DNA of 34,445 bases from an uncultured Collinsella sp. (GCA_902496005.1 CABUZI010000003.1:1-34445), one strand, 5' to 3'. Positions 23,910-33,642 are shown, counted from the stretch's first letter. The notes: generated from the sequence alone by a model not told the origin. Program-made: numbers and translations.

Positions 23910-23914
23910 GAAAC

Positions 23915-23943
23915 CACTCATTGGGGACGAACTTAAATGAGTG
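23915..23943. repeat. CATTGGGGAC palindromic repeat, copy 3
   Basis: CACTCATT (23915-23922) and AATGAGTG (23936-23943) form a perfect 8-bp stem around the shared core CATTGGGGACGAACTTAAATG. Compared with copy 2, the outer stem bases differ but remain paired. Confidence 0.85.
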
Positions 23944-23969
23944 CCTCGCCACCTAGCAGCTAGGGACGC

Positions 23970-24077
23970 GCCGTCACGTTTGTGGCGGCGCGCCTTGGTT
24001 TGGCGGCGCGTTCTGGCGTGGCCACAATCTGGTTTGATGGCGTGCCCTGGCGTGACGGAGCGTCCTGGCGTGGACCG
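23970..24077. repeat. GC-rich degenerate tandem repeat tract
   Basis: TGGCGGCGCG occurs twice, 20 bp apart start to start, and CTGGCGTG occurs three times in about 50 bp, all directly before the methyltransferase stop codon. No gene is supported here. The tract looks like decayed tandem repeats. Confidence 0.4.
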
Positions 24078-24722
24078 CTAGCCCTTTCGCGCGACCAGAT
24101 GCGCGCGGAATCCCTTCTGCGCCTCGAGCTTGAGCGGGGTGAGCCCGGATTCCTCGACGAGCGCGCGTAGCTCGGACAGCTTGAGGATGCGCACGTCGCC
24201 ATGGCCCAAGAGGCGTGCCAGCGGTAGCTCGATGTTGTTCATGAGCCAGACCGCGACATCGTTCGAGGTGTAGTCGCGAAGGACCAGTCGCCCGCCGGGC
24301 CGAAGGACGCGTGCCACCTCGGCGAAAAACCTCTCCGGATGCGGGTAGTGGTGGAAGCTGTTGGAGCAGAGCACGGCGTCGAAGCTCCGGGGCTCGAAGG
24401 GCAGTGCCTCCGCGTCTCCGACGACAAAGCTGACGTTATCGAGCTGCTTTGTCCGGGCGACGTCGATCATCCCGGGTGTGAGGTCGAGTCCAGTCAAGTG
24501 CTTGCTGGGGTACCGGGCGTGGAGCAGTTCTAGGACGGCTCCGGTTCCACAGCCCACGTCGAGCGCGTCCTCGAACGGTTCGAGCTCAAGCTCCTCGAGC
24601 ATTTGCGGATAGTCGTCCTTGCACATCTCGTAAATGCCGGCATGGCCGGATTCGTAGACCTTTGCCGCCTCGGTGAACTCCTTGATGGAGAGCTGCTTGA
24701 GCTCCTCTGCCGATCTTGCCAT
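24078..24722 (-). CDS. Class I SAM-dependent methyltransferase
   Basis: 214 aa. Rossmann-fold methyltransferase: motif I ALDVGCGTGAVLELL (about residues 53-67), acidic residue LTGLDLTPGMIDVA, motif IV-like FDAVLCSNSFHHYPHPERFF, and post-motif LRPGGRLVLRD. The pattern resembles the Methyltransf_11/UbiE-type group. ATG 24722 follows AAGGAGA; the frame is open further upstream but without a comparable ribosome site. Transcribed alone, with an intrinsic terminator of the ABC permease just upstream. The substrate cannot be inferred. Confidence 0.92.
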   Translation of the reverse strand: MARSAEELKQLSIKEFTEAAKVYESGHAGIYEMCKDDYPQMLEELELEPFEDALDVGCGTGAVLELLHARYPSKHLTGLDLTPGMIDVARTKQLDNVSFVVGDAEALPFEPRSFDAVLCSNSFHHYPHPERFFAEVARVLRPGGRLVLRDYTSNDVAVWLMNNIELPLARLLGHGDVRILKLSELRALVEESGLTPLKLEAQKGFRAHLVARKG

Positions 24723-24786
24723 GGGTCTCCTTCTGTTCGGGGAAGTCTGACGTTGCGCGCGTTTGCCCACGTCGGGCCTGGCGGGC

Positions 24787-24829
24787 AAATAACGCGGGGA
24801 CACCCTTCCTTCGGTTCGTGCCCCCGCGT
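24787..24829 (-). terminator. Terminator of the MacB/FtsX-like ABC operon
   Basis: Arms ACGCGGGG (24792-24799) and CCCCGCGT (24822-24829), extended inward by CAC/GTG, are followed on the minus strand by TATTT. Placed 12 nt after the permease stop. Confidence 0.7.
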
Positions 24830-24841
24830 GCGGGCGGTTCT

Positions 24842-27508
24842 CTATTCCTGGACCTTCAGCGCCTCGGAGAGGCTCACGCGCTTGATGGAGCGCGTGTGCA
24901 GCAGCGCCACGACCAGGTAGGTCACAAAGCCAATGCCCACGCACGCCGCCATGGACCAAGCGGGCACGTAGATCTCGATATTGCCGTTGTAGGCGAGCAG
25001 CATCGAGCGGAAGATGGCCGTGAGCGAGCCAATAATGACCGGCAGGCTCAGCACGAGCGACGCCGCCACGCACAGCGTGATCGAGCGGATGTACAGATGC
25101 GAGATCTCGCCGTCGCGATAGCCAAAGACTTTCATGTAGCTGATCGAGCGGGCGCTGTGGTCGATCACCGCCTTGGTCAGCAGGTACATAAACAGCAGGA
25201 AGATAAACACCGCGAGCCCGATCATCATTCCGATCATTTTGCTCATCATGCCGATGAACTGGTCGCCCACGGCCCGCATGTCGTCGGGCGTGGTGTCGCC
25301 GGCAAAGTAACGAGCATCGAGGTCGAGCTTCTCGTCGCTCACATAGCCGTTAAAGTAGGCGGCGTCGTTGCCGAACAGTTCGTTAAAGTCGTCGATACTC
25401 ATATAGATATTCATGTCCGACTTGGAGCCCCAGGCACAGTCCTTGCCCGCGTACTCAAGGGAATAATGCTCCCCCTCGTACTTGTCGATGAGCGTGACCT
25501 TCTGACCCTCGCTCCAGCCAAACTTATCGAGCAGACCGCCGCCAAAGACGACGCGCCCATCGCCAACGTTGAGGTCTTTCCAATAGCGCGAATCGGGCGA
25601 GATGCCGTAGACGGAAATCGTCTCCTCGCCATTACCATCGCCGCGGTCGTATTGCAGCTGGTAAACGGCATATTTCTCGGTCTGCGCAATCTTGTCTGCA
25701 CCGTTATCGGTCGTGTTAACCGGGTGAATGTCGTCGTTGTCAGTGTCGATCTTAGAGGCCTTGTCGATCAGGTCGATAGCCTCGTCGCGGTCGCAGCCGA
25801 GGGCATCGGCAAGGTCATCGAGGCGCGCATAAAGCGCATCCTTCTTGTCCTGGACGTTTGCAAGCGCATCTTGCGCCGCAGTCAGGCTCTCGGCAGACGG
25901 AGATGCGGTCGCGGCATCGGCTGCCGCCTGCGCTGCATCGGCCGCGTCGTCAAGCTCGTCATCGGCATCCCGGGCGGCGGAAAGCAGCGCGCCGTCAACC
26001 GACTGCAAGCGCTCGAGTGCCGACCACTGCTCGCGCTCCCCGGCAGTGCCCTCGAGCTCCAGCGGAGCCTTGAGCGTGTACTGATGCTCGGCGACCAGGC
26101 TTGTCTCGAGGTTGTCGGCGTAGTGCGTCATCGTGGGCAGAATCGCCAGGCCAAAGAGCAGCAGCAGCGAGGCAAACGCAATACCCACAAAGAGCGTGGC
26201 GAAGTTACCCAGGTTGCGCAGGAAGATACGCAGGCGGAAGCGGGAAACAAAACCCATGCGCTCCGGCAGCTGCAGGCCGCGCTTGGTGCCCGATTTGCCG
26301 CTCGCCTCGTGACGAAGGAATTGCAACGGCGTCTTGCCCATTTTGCGAAGCAGACCCACCAGCGTGATGAGGATGAGCGCGACGGCGGGAACCACGGCGC
26401 ACTTCACAAAGATCTCCCAGCTCCAGTACACCTGGAAGGGCGGCAGGCTATACGAACCGTAATAGAGGCTGCGCATGGGCTCGGTAAAGAACACAACGCC
26501 GAGCGCAGTGCCCAAAAGCGCCGCGACCACGCCCACGATAGCGGGAAGCGCAAGGTAGTGCAGCACGATCTCGCGTCGACGATAGCCGCTGGCGAGCAGC
26601 GTGCCGATGATGGCGCTCTCCTCCTCGATGGTGGCGTCGGTAAGGACCACAAAGACGAACGCCATGATCACGATGATGATGTCGAGCAGCGTCATCCACA
26701 TCATAGAGTCGCCGTCCACGTCATCGCGCGCATAGCCAATGCCCTGATTGGAATCGGTGTCGATCAGATCATCCACGCGCGCATCGGCGTCGGTCAGTGC
26801 CTCGACCATATCCTGCTCGGCATCGATGCGGTCTGCAGTGGAGAGATCGCGATCGGCAAAGGTAAAGGAGTACGTATAGGCGGGCGCACCACCGGCATCC
26901 TCGAGCGCGGCAAAGCCGGCATCGGTGACCTCGGCCACGCCGTACGTGATGGTGTTCACCGTAAAGTCCGAATTGTTGAGGAACAGCGCTTGGCTATCGG
27001 GCTGGGTCATGATGCCGCAGATGGTGTAGGTGCGACCCTCGAGCTCGACCTTATCGCCCACGGCAAGGTCGTTGTTGGTGGCAAAGACGCGGTCGATAGC
27101 CACCTCATCGTCCGTCTTGGGCTCCTTGCCCTCACAGTAGGACGCGATATCGACCTTGGTGCGGTGCGCATAGGTGCGCAGCGTGCGCTTGGTGCCGTCG
27201 TCGCCAGACGCCTTTTTGATGATGGCGTCGATGGAGAAATTCTTGTAGAGCGTGACGCCGCCGACGTCACTGGCCGCGTCCTCGGCGGCCTTGAGCTGCT
27301 CGTCGGTAGCCTCGAAGGAGGTGGTCACGCGGCCGTCCTCAATCGTGTACGCATCGCGCATGTCGTCGATAAGACAACCGATGGAATGCGCCGCGAGCAA
27401 AAAGCCCGAGGTAAGGGCGATGCTTCCGCACATAAGCAAAAAGATGCCCAGGTACTTGCCGATATTGCGGCGCAGCTCGCGCGGGAGACGTTTTGCGAGA
27501 GGTGTCAT
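24842..27508 (-). CDS. Large FtsX-like ABC transporter permease
   Basis: 888 aa. Architecture: N-terminal helix (NIGKYLGIFLLMCGSIALTSGFLL), large extracellular MacB_PCD-like region, first FtsX core (about residues 250-390), a central helix (about 440), a second extracellular region, and a second FtsX core ending SLSEALKVQE. The second extracellular region contains a long Asp/Ala-rich coiled coil (about 500-590, including DDELDDAADAAQAAADAA). Such permeases pair with a MacB-type ATPase and act as mechanotransmitters or lipoprotein/peptide exporters. ATG 27508 lies 8 nt after the ATPase stop. No substrate can be named. Confidence 0.92.
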   Translation of the reverse strand: MTPLAKRLPRELRRNIGKYLGIFLLMCGSIALTSGFLLAAHSIGCLIDDMRDAYTIEDGRVTTSFEATDEQLKAAEDAASDVGGVTLYKNFSIDAIIKKASGDDGTKRTLRTYAHRTKVDIASYCEGKEPKTDDEVAIDRVFATNNDLAVGDKVELEGRTYTICGIMTQPDSQALFLNNSDFTVNTITYGVAEVTDAGFAALEDAGGAPAYTYSFTFADRDLSTADRIDAEQDMVEALTDADARVDDLIDTDSNQGIGYARDDVDGDSMMWMTLLDIIIVIMAFVFVVLTDATIEEESAIIGTLLASGYRRREIVLHYLALPAIVGVVAALLGTALGVVFFTEPMRSLYYGSYSLPPFQVYWSWEIFVKCAVVPAVALILITLVGLLRKMGKTPLQFLRHEASGKSGTKRGLQLPERMGFVSRFRLRIFLRNLGNFATLFVGIAFASLLLLFGLAILPTMTHYADNLETSLVAEHQYTLKAPLELEGTAGEREQWSALERLQSVDGALLSAARDADDELDDAADAAQAAADAATASPSAESLTAAQDALANVQDKKDALYARLDDLADALGCDRDEAIDLIDKASKIDTDNDDIHPVNTTDNGADKIAQTEKYAVYQLQYDRGDGNGEETISVYGISPDSRYWKDLNVGDGRVVFGGGLLDKFGWSEGQKVTLIDKYEGEHYSLEYAGKDCAWGSKSDMNIYMSIDDFNELFGNDAAYFNGYVSDEKLDLDARYFAGDTTPDDMRAVGDQFIGMMSKMIGMMIGLAVFIFLLFMYLLTKAVIDHSARSISYMKVFGYRDGEISHLYIRSITLCVAASLVLSLPVIIGSLTAIFRSMLLAYNGNIEIYVPAWSMAACVGIGFVTYLVVALLHTRSIKRVSLSEALKVQE

Positions 27509-27516
27509 GGCGCCGC

Positions 27517-28230
<714 letters not shown>

Positions 28231-28253
28231 GGTATCCCCCATTGTTAGCCTCG

Positions 28254-28277
28254 TACTACTTTATGAACGTAATAGTA
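28254..28277. promoter_or_regulatory. Imperfect palindrome upstream of the MacB-like operon
   Basis: TACTA (28254-28258) and TAGTA (28273-28277) are inverted ends of a 24-bp near-palindrome in the 93-bp gap before the ATPase gene. A possible operator; the inner part pairs poorly. Confidence 0.3.
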
Positions 28278-28323
28278 AACCTTGGCGAACTATTTTGGGG
28301 CGAGGCCTAGGATTTATTTCAGA

Positions 28324-29529
28324 CTAGGCGCGGGATTTGGCGCGTGAGAGGGCCAGGCCTACGGCGGCAATGGCGGCGGCGAAGAGCACGGTGACGCCCA
28401 GGTCGCAGGCGATGTCGCCCAACACGGTGGACGTCAGATCAGAAGCGAGCGCCTTGCCAATCGCGTCGTTCACCCAATACGTCGGCACAAAGTGCGCCAC
28501 CGTCTGCACGGCCGAGCCCATCAGCGACAGCGGCATCCAAGCGCCGCCCAAAAACGTCATGAGCATGCCAAGCAGGTTGCCCACACCGTTAAGCAGCTCC
28601 TCGCGCGCACCCAGGCTCGAAAGCGCAAAGCCAACGGCCAGAGGCGTGCACGCCAGGGCAAACGTCGCCGCCAGCGCTAGGCACACACGACCCACGCCGA
28701 CCTCGGCAACCGCGCCGGCAAAGCCCACGACGCCCATCATGCTCGACACAAACCAGATGCAGACGGTGAGCACGGCGGCGGCCGCAAACACGGCAAGCGA
28801 GCGCTGGCGCTCGGAGACCGGGCCGGCCTCCATGCGGCGCACACGCTCGGGCTCGTTCATGCCCGAGAACACCAGTCCCACCGACACGATGACCGACGAG
28901 ATGATCGCGTACGCGCCAAAGTTGAAGTACGACTCGAGCGTGGCGGCGGCAGTCGAGCCGACCTTGACCTGCTCGATCTCGACCTCGGCACGCTCGGTGG
29001 CCGCGTGTTCGGCAGCCTTGGCAACATCGCCGTTAGAAGCAGCGGGCTCAAGCGCCGCCGCAGCGCCCGCGAGCGAGATCCAGCGCGAAGCCTCGGCAGA
29101 CGAAAGCGCCGCCGCCATGGTGCCGGCACCGTAGGTCACATCGAGCTTGGGCAGGGACTCCCCCGCGCGGGCAGCCGCGACCAGGTCGTCCTCGAACCCC
29201 TCCGGGATAAAGAACACGCAGTCGGCGCTGCCCTTGGCGCTGTTGCTCTTGGAGAGCGCGTCCGCAAGGTCGTACGTGTCATCGCCGACGCCCGTGACCA
29301 GGTCAAACCGCGAACCTAGGTGCTTGGTGAGCGCAAGTGAAAGATCACTGCCATCGCGGTCGACCACGATCACGTTGGCGTCGTAGGGCTTGTACTCGGT
29401 GAGCTGCGACGAGTTCCAGCTCACAGATGCCGCGATGAATACGCCCATCAGCGAAATGAACACCGTATAGATGAGCAGGTAGAACGGGTGCGCCAGCGCC
29501 ATGCGAAGCGCGGTCTTAAAGGTGCTCAT
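28324..29529 (-). CDS. ABC-2 type permease (second of pair)
   Basis: 401 aa. One N-terminal helix (about 14-35), an extracytoplasmic domain (about 40-200), and a five-helix C-terminal ABC-2 domain, the YhgE/DrrB-ABC-2_3 arrangement. ATG 29529 follows AAGGAGC and overlaps the end of the preceding permease gene by 14 bp, so the two are translationally coupled. It probably pairs with that permease as a heterodimer, driven by the ATPase encoded at 30713-31651. Substrate unknown; such exporters often move antimicrobial peptides or drugs. Confidence 0.9.
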   Translation of the reverse strand: MSTFKTALRMALAHPFYLLIYTVFISLMGVFIAASVSWNSSQLTEYKPYDANVIVVDRDGSDLSLALTKHLGSRFDLVTGVGDDTYDLADALSKSNSAKGSADCVFFIPEGFEDDLVAAARAGESLPKLDVTYGAGTMAAALSSAEASRWISLAGAAAALEPAASNGDVAKAAEHAATERAEVEIEQVKVGSTAAATLESYFNFGAYAIISSVIVSVGLVFSGMNEPERVRRMEAGPVSERQRSLAVFAAAAVLTVCIWFVSSMMGVVGFAGAVAEVGVGRVCLALAATFALACTPLAVGFALSSLGAREELLNGVGNLLGMLMTFLGGAWMPLSLMGSAVQTVAHFVPTYWVNDAIGKALASDLTSTVLGDIACDLGVTVLFAAAIAAVGLALSRAKSRA

Positions 29530-30703
29530 AGCGGCTCCTTCCAAAAATCAGCGTGGCGGCGGCAACAAACACCAGCGTCATGAGGACCAGCGCGCCCGCG
29601 CGAACGGCAAAAGGCCCCAAGTCTTCAAAGAAATACAGGCGGTTGAACATGTCGCAGATAAGCTTGACGGGGTTGAGCCAGCACTCAGCCGGGCAGGCGC
29701 GGGCGACGTCGTCGGCAAGCGCCATCGCAGGCTCGCCGTAGAGGCCGGCGAACAGGGCGCACGTAGTGGCAAAGCCCGTGAGGATGCCAGACTTGGACGC
29801 CTTGCCGCCCTTAACGGGAAGCGTGCCCACAAAGAGTCCCAAGCCCGTGGCGGCAAGCGCGGAAGCGGCGCCGCCCACCAAACACAGCCCCTCGCGCCCG
29901 CCAAAGTCGACGCCCACGACCAGACGCACGTAGCCGATCGCGATCGCCATCGAGGCAAAGGAGACCAGCCACGAGCCCACAAAGATACCGGCCAGCGACG
30001 CCGTTTTGGAAAGACCACCCGCGCAGCGGCGCGCGCCAAGGCCCGACAGATTGGGTTGCAGATCGACGACGCTCAAGGCGGCAAACTCGGCAGACATCAT
30101 CGCCACCAGGCCAAAGAGCGCGTAATAGTAGATGACCGTGCCATCGGGCGTGGTGCGTGTCAGGCTTACGCGGCGGGTGCCGCCCTCGAGCGACAGAGCG
30201 CGCGCAACCGCCTCGGGGTCGGCGAGTGCCGCCGGGTTGTCCTGGGCAATCTGGGACATGAGCTCGGCATTTTGTGTATACGAGCTTGCCACCGTCTCCA
30301 AAATGCTGCGGTCGGTGAGCACCGACGAGGCGCGCGAGCTGTCGTAGCTCGAGAGCAGCGTGAGCTTGGGCGTGCCCGCAGCGTCGACCGTATAGATACC
30401 CGCGACCTCACCGGCCTTGAGCGCGTGGTCCGCGGCGGCCGCGTCGTCGCACTCGTGGATCTCGAGCAGTTGATCGTTGCCTTCCTTGGCAAGCGACGTC
30501 GCCACGCCCTTAAAGGTCGAGGCGTCCCAGACCTCATCCGCTACGACGGCCACCGGCACGGGGTCGATCTTGCCGTCGGAGCTGAGGTTCGCAAACATAA
30601 ACATGAACATCGTGGAAAGCGCGATGGGAAAGAGAGCGCCCCAGACCCACGTGCTCGGCCGGCGCAGCAGTGTCTTGACCGTAGTGATGATGGTGTTGAA
30701 CAT
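29516..30703 (-). CDS. ABC-2 type permease (first of pair)
   Basis: 395 aa with the same architecture as the next permease: N-terminal helix (TWVWGALFPIALSTMFMFMFA), extracytoplasmic domain (about 45-170), and five C-terminal helices. Begins 9 nt after the ATPase stop. The two permeases are paralogous in layout but clearly diverged. Start ATG 30703 (MFNTIITTVKTLLRRP). Confidence 0.9.
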   Translation of the reverse strand: MFNTIITTVKTLLRRPSTWVWGALFPIALSTMFMFMFANLSSDGKIDPVPVAVVADEVWDASTFKGVATSLAKEGNDQLLEIHECDDAAAADHALKAGEVAGIYTVDAAGTPKLTLLSSYDSSRASSVLTDRSILETVASSYTQNAELMSQIAQDNPAALADPEAVARALSLEGGTRRVSLTRTTPDGTVIYYYALFGLVAMMSAEFAALSVVDLQPNLSGLGARRCAGGLSKTASLAGIFVGSWLVSFASMAIAIGYVRLVVGVDFGGREGLCLVGGAASALAATGLGLFVGTLPVKGGKASKSGILTGFATTCALFAGLYGEPAMALADDVARACPAECWLNPVKLICDMFNRLYFFEDLGPFAVRAGALVLMTLVFVAAATLIFGRSRYEHL

Positions 30704-30712
30704 GACCGCCCC

Positions 30713-31651
30713 CTAGTCGCGCAGCTCGCGGCCGGTGATCTCGAGGAACACGTCGTTGAGGGTCGGCGGTTCGGAATAAATGCGGCCGAGCGCCACGTCA
30801 TGCGAGCGCAGCGCATCGAGAATGTCCGTCAGGTTATGCGGGCTCGCCTCGCACGAAAACGTGAGCTGGCCCGCCGTCGCCGACAGGTCCAGGACATGCG
30901 GCAGGCTCGCGACGGCACCGAGCGCCGCGCTCGGCACCTCGCCGACCTCGATCACGATCTTCTCGCCCATCTGAATCATGCGCTTGAGTTCGTCGTTGGT
31001 GCCCTGCGCCAGCACGCGCCCGCCGTCCATGATCATGATGCGGCTGCAGATCTGCTCGACTTCCTCCATATAATGGCTGGTATACACCACCGTGGCGCCC
31101 TCGTCGCGCAGGCGGCAGATGCCCTCCAGGATGGCGTTGCGACTCTGCGGGTCGACCGCCACCGTGGGCTCGTCAAAGAAGATGAGCTCGGGCTTGTGCG
31201 CGATGCCGCAGGCGATGTTGAGGCGACGCGCCAGGCCGCCCGAGAGCTTGCCGGGGCGGAACTTGGCAAAGTCGCCCAGCCCGACAAAGTCGATCGCCTC
31301 GTCTACCAGCGCACGGCGGCGCTTGCGGTCGCTGACGTAAAGGCTGCAGAAATAGTCGATGTTCTCGCGCACCGTGAGCTCGTCGAACACCGCTACCTGC
31401 TGCGGGACCACGCCGATGCGGCGCTTGAGGTCGTAGCGAGCGGGCGTCATGGGTTCGCCGAACAGCTCAATGGTGCCCTTGTCGTAGGCAAGCAGCTGCA
31501 AGATACAGTTGATGGACGTGGTTTTGCCCGAGCCGTTGGGGCCCAGCAGGCCAAAGATCTCGCCGGGGGCGATGCTCAGGTTAAAGTGGTCGAGCGCAAT
31601 AAGGTCATCGTAGCGCTTGACGAGGTTTTCGACGTGGACGATGTCTGTCAT
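30713..31651 (-). CDS. ABC-2 exporter ATPase (DrrA/CcmA-like)
   Basis: 312 aa. Walker A GPNGSGKTT, signature LSGGLARR (a GLARR variant of the usual GMKRR/GQRRR), Walker B LIFFDEPTVAVD, and switch VVYTSHYMEE are present. A C-terminal extension of about 90 residues is typical of drug-type ATPases. ATG 31651 has GAAGGG about 9 nt upstream. First gene of the ATPase-permease-permease operon, divergent from a two-component system. Confidence 0.93.
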   Translation of the reverse strand: MTDIVHVENLVKRYDDLIALDHFNLSIAPGEIFGLLGPNGSGKTTSINCILQLLAYDKGTIELFGEPMTPARYDLKRRIGVVPQQVAVFDELTVRENIDYFCSLYVSDRKRRRALVDEAIDFVGLGDFAKFRPGKLSGGLARRLNIACGIAHKPELIFFDEPTVAVDPQSRNAILEGICRLRDEGATVVYTSHYMEEVEQICSRIMIMDGGRVLAQGTNDELKRMIQMGEKIVIEVGEVPSAALGAVASLPHVLDLSATAGQLTFSCEASPHNLTDILDALRSHDVALGRIYSEPPTLNDVFLEITGRELRD

Positions 31652-31838
31652 GAGGCGGCCCTTCTGTTGCTTGCGGCCCGGTACGATTGCATCATCGCAG
31701 GAGCGGGCGGCGCGCACCAGTGAGCTTTGTCACGAGTGTGGAGGTCTTGGTCGTACGGCCCGCCGACGCCCCCGCTCTGCCGCACGGGAGGAATGTCACG
31801 GTTGCGCAGGCGGCCCCTCCACCACACGCAGCTTCGCG

Positions 31839-31851
31839 TACAATACCCGTA
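31839..31851 (+). promoter_or_regulatory. -10 box for a probably leaderless histidine-kinase transcript
   Basis: TACAAT (31839-31844) ends 6 nt before the ATG at 31851, and there is no Shine-Dalgarno. Transcription should begin at or next to the A of ATG, as in many actinobacterial leaderless mRNAs. The remaining 199-bp divergent region (31652-31850) holds no gene. Confidence 0.5.
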
Positions 31852-32996
31852 TGAACAGGCTTTTCGACAAATCGATCGTGCTGGCGTGCTGCATTGCGGC
31901 CGCCGTGGGTCTTGCTGTGGATGCTCGCCTGGTCGCGGCGTTTTGCCTTGGCGTTATTGCCACCTCACTGGCCGAAGTCGCACAGGAGGAACGCACGCGA
32001 CGCGCAAGCGAGACCGCGAGCTGCGCTTACATCATCGCGGCCGTCTTCGTGCCGCCGTTTGTGCCGTTTGCACCCCTTGCCTTCTATGACATCGCGCGAC
32101 GCGTGCGCCATGAACGAATCTGGCCCGCACTGGCGATTGGCGCCGTGTTTGTCTGCGCGCTTGTCGCGGACCTTCGTGGCGGCGTGCTCACCACCCGAAC
32201 GCTGCTGCTAACCGCCATCCTTTCGGTCGCCGCCACGTTGCTGTCGCTGCGCACCGCGCAGCTGGGGCGCGAACAGGAACGCATGCGTCGCACCCGCGAC
32301 AAGCTGCAAGAACGCGCCCTGGCACTCGAGGCACGCAACCGCGACCTCGCCGACCGCCAGGACTACGAAGTCGAGCTCGCAACACTCGCCGAACGCGCCC
32401 GCATCGCGCGCGAGATCCACGATAACGTCGGACACCAGCTCACGCGAGCCTCGCTGCAGACCGAGGCTCTACGCGTAGTCCACGCCGACGAGCCCGGCAT
32501 CGCCGCCGATTTCGCCGACGTCAAACGCACGGTTGACGAGGCGCTCCAGCTTGTGCGCACCAGCGTCCACGCGCTCAACGACAATGCGACCAACCTCTCC
32601 GTGCGGCTCGAACGCATCGTTGAAGGCGCACGCTCGGACAGCGGTCCGCAGGTTGAGCTTGAAGTTATGGCCGAACATGCGCCCGCAAACGTCGCCAACT
32701 GCTTTGCAGCGGTCCTGCGCGAAGCGCTCTCCAATACCATGCGCCACGCTTGCGCCCAGACCGTCACCGTACGGTGCATGGAGCATCCGTCGTTTTACCA
32801 GCTCATTGTTACCGACGATGGCGTGGGTGAGGTCCAAGCAAGCGGCCGCGGCACCGCAGAGGGCATGGGGCTCGCCTCCATGCGCGAGCGCATCGAGGCG
32901 CTTGGCGGCACCTTCACCGCCGGCCCGCGTGCCGGCGCCGGCGGCTGGCGTGTGTTTGCCACCGTTCCCAAACAGCAAGGAGATGAGGGCCGATGA
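31851..32996 (+). CDS. NarL/DesK-type sensor histidine kinase
   Basis: 381 aa. About five membrane helices in residues 8-140 with almost no extracytoplasmic sensor domain (an intramembrane-sensing layout), a coiled coil (about 140-180), then HisKA_3 with the phospho-accepting H190 in ARIAREIHDNVGHQ and a HATPase_c domain with N-box LREALSNTMRHA and DDGVG. The stop overlaps the regulator start by 4 bp (ATGA). Divergence from an ABC-2 exporter suggests it senses envelope or drug stress, or the exporter itself, and drives that operon (inference). Confidence 0.93.
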   Translation: MNRLFDKSIVLACCIAAAVGLAVDARLVAAFCLGVIATSLAEVAQEERTRRASETASCAYIIAAVFVPPFVPFAPLAFYDIARRVRHERIWPALAIGAVFVCALVADLRGGVLTTRTLLLTAILSVAATLLSLRTAQLGREQERMRRTRDKLQERALALEARNRDLADRQDYEVELATLAERARIAREIHDNVGHQLTRASLQTEALRVVHADEPGIAADFADVKRTVDEALQLVRTSVHALNDNATNLSVRLERIVEGARSDSGPQVELEVMAEHAPANVANCFAAVLREALSNTMRHACAQTVTVRCMEHPSFYQLIVTDDGVGEVQASGRGTAEGMGLASMRERIEALGGTFTAGPRAGAGGWRVFATVPKQQGDEGR

Positions 32997-33622
32997 GGCT
33001 CATCGTTGTCGACGACGACCGCTTGGTGGTCGATTCGCTCAAGATTATCTTGGGCGCCCAGCCGCAGATCGAAGTGGTGGGCACCGGTGCCAACGGCAAC
33101 GATGCGGTGGCGCTCTACGCCGAGCACGCACCCGATATTGCGCTGCTCGACATCCAGATGCCGGGACGCGACGGCCTTTCGGCCGCGCGCGAGATCCTTG
33201 AGCACGACCCTGCGGCGCGCGTGGTGTTTCTGACGACGTTCTCGGATGACGAGTACATTGTGTCGGCGCTCAAGCTGGGCGCCCGCGGCTACCTGATCAA
33301 GACCGATGTCGCTGCCATTCCGCCGGCGTTGGCGCAGGTCATGGACGGCAAACGCGTGCTCGAGGGCAAGGCGATCGAGGACATCGATTTTGACGGAACG
33401 GACGTCGAGGCGGGCACGCCCCGCCGGCCCGCAGCCTTCGCCAGCCTGACCGACCGCGAGTTCGAAGTCGCCGAACTCATCGCCCGCGGCCTCGACAACA
33501 AAGAGATCGCCGCCACCGCCTACATGGGCGAAGGCACCGTGCGCAACCACATCAGCTCAATCCTGGCAAAGATGGGCCTGCGCAACCGCACGCAGATCGC
33601 TATCGCCTACCTGCGAGGGTAG
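32993..33622 (+). CDS. NarL/LuxR-family response regulator
   Basis: 209 aa. Receiver domain (1-120) with acidic pocket D7-D9, phospho-accepting D53 in ALLDIQMPG, Thr in FLTTFSDDEY and conserved Lys in GYLIKTD. C-terminal LuxR helix-turn-helix (about 147-205, LTDREFEVAELIARGLDNKEIA). Overlaps the kinase stop by 4 bp; AGGAGATGAGG upstream. Probably activates the divergent ABC-2 operon. Confidence 0.95.
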   Translation: MRLIVVDDDRLVVDSLKIILGAQPQIEVVGTGANGNDAVALYAEHAPDIALLDIQMPGRDGLSAAREILEHDPAARVVFLTTFSDDEYIVSALKLGARGYLIKTDVAAIPPALAQVMDGKRVLEGKAIEDIDFDGTDVEAGTPRRPAAFASLTDREFEVAELIARGLDNKEIAATAYMGEGTVRNHISSILAKMGLRNRTQIAIAYLRG

Positions 33623-33642
33623 TTGCCCGAAGACCGACCGTT

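Noticed and set aside
23882..23943. CRISPR array
   Set aside because: Only two adjacent copies, each palindromic through its whole length, with a 5-bp gap and no cas genes. REP-like repeats fit better.
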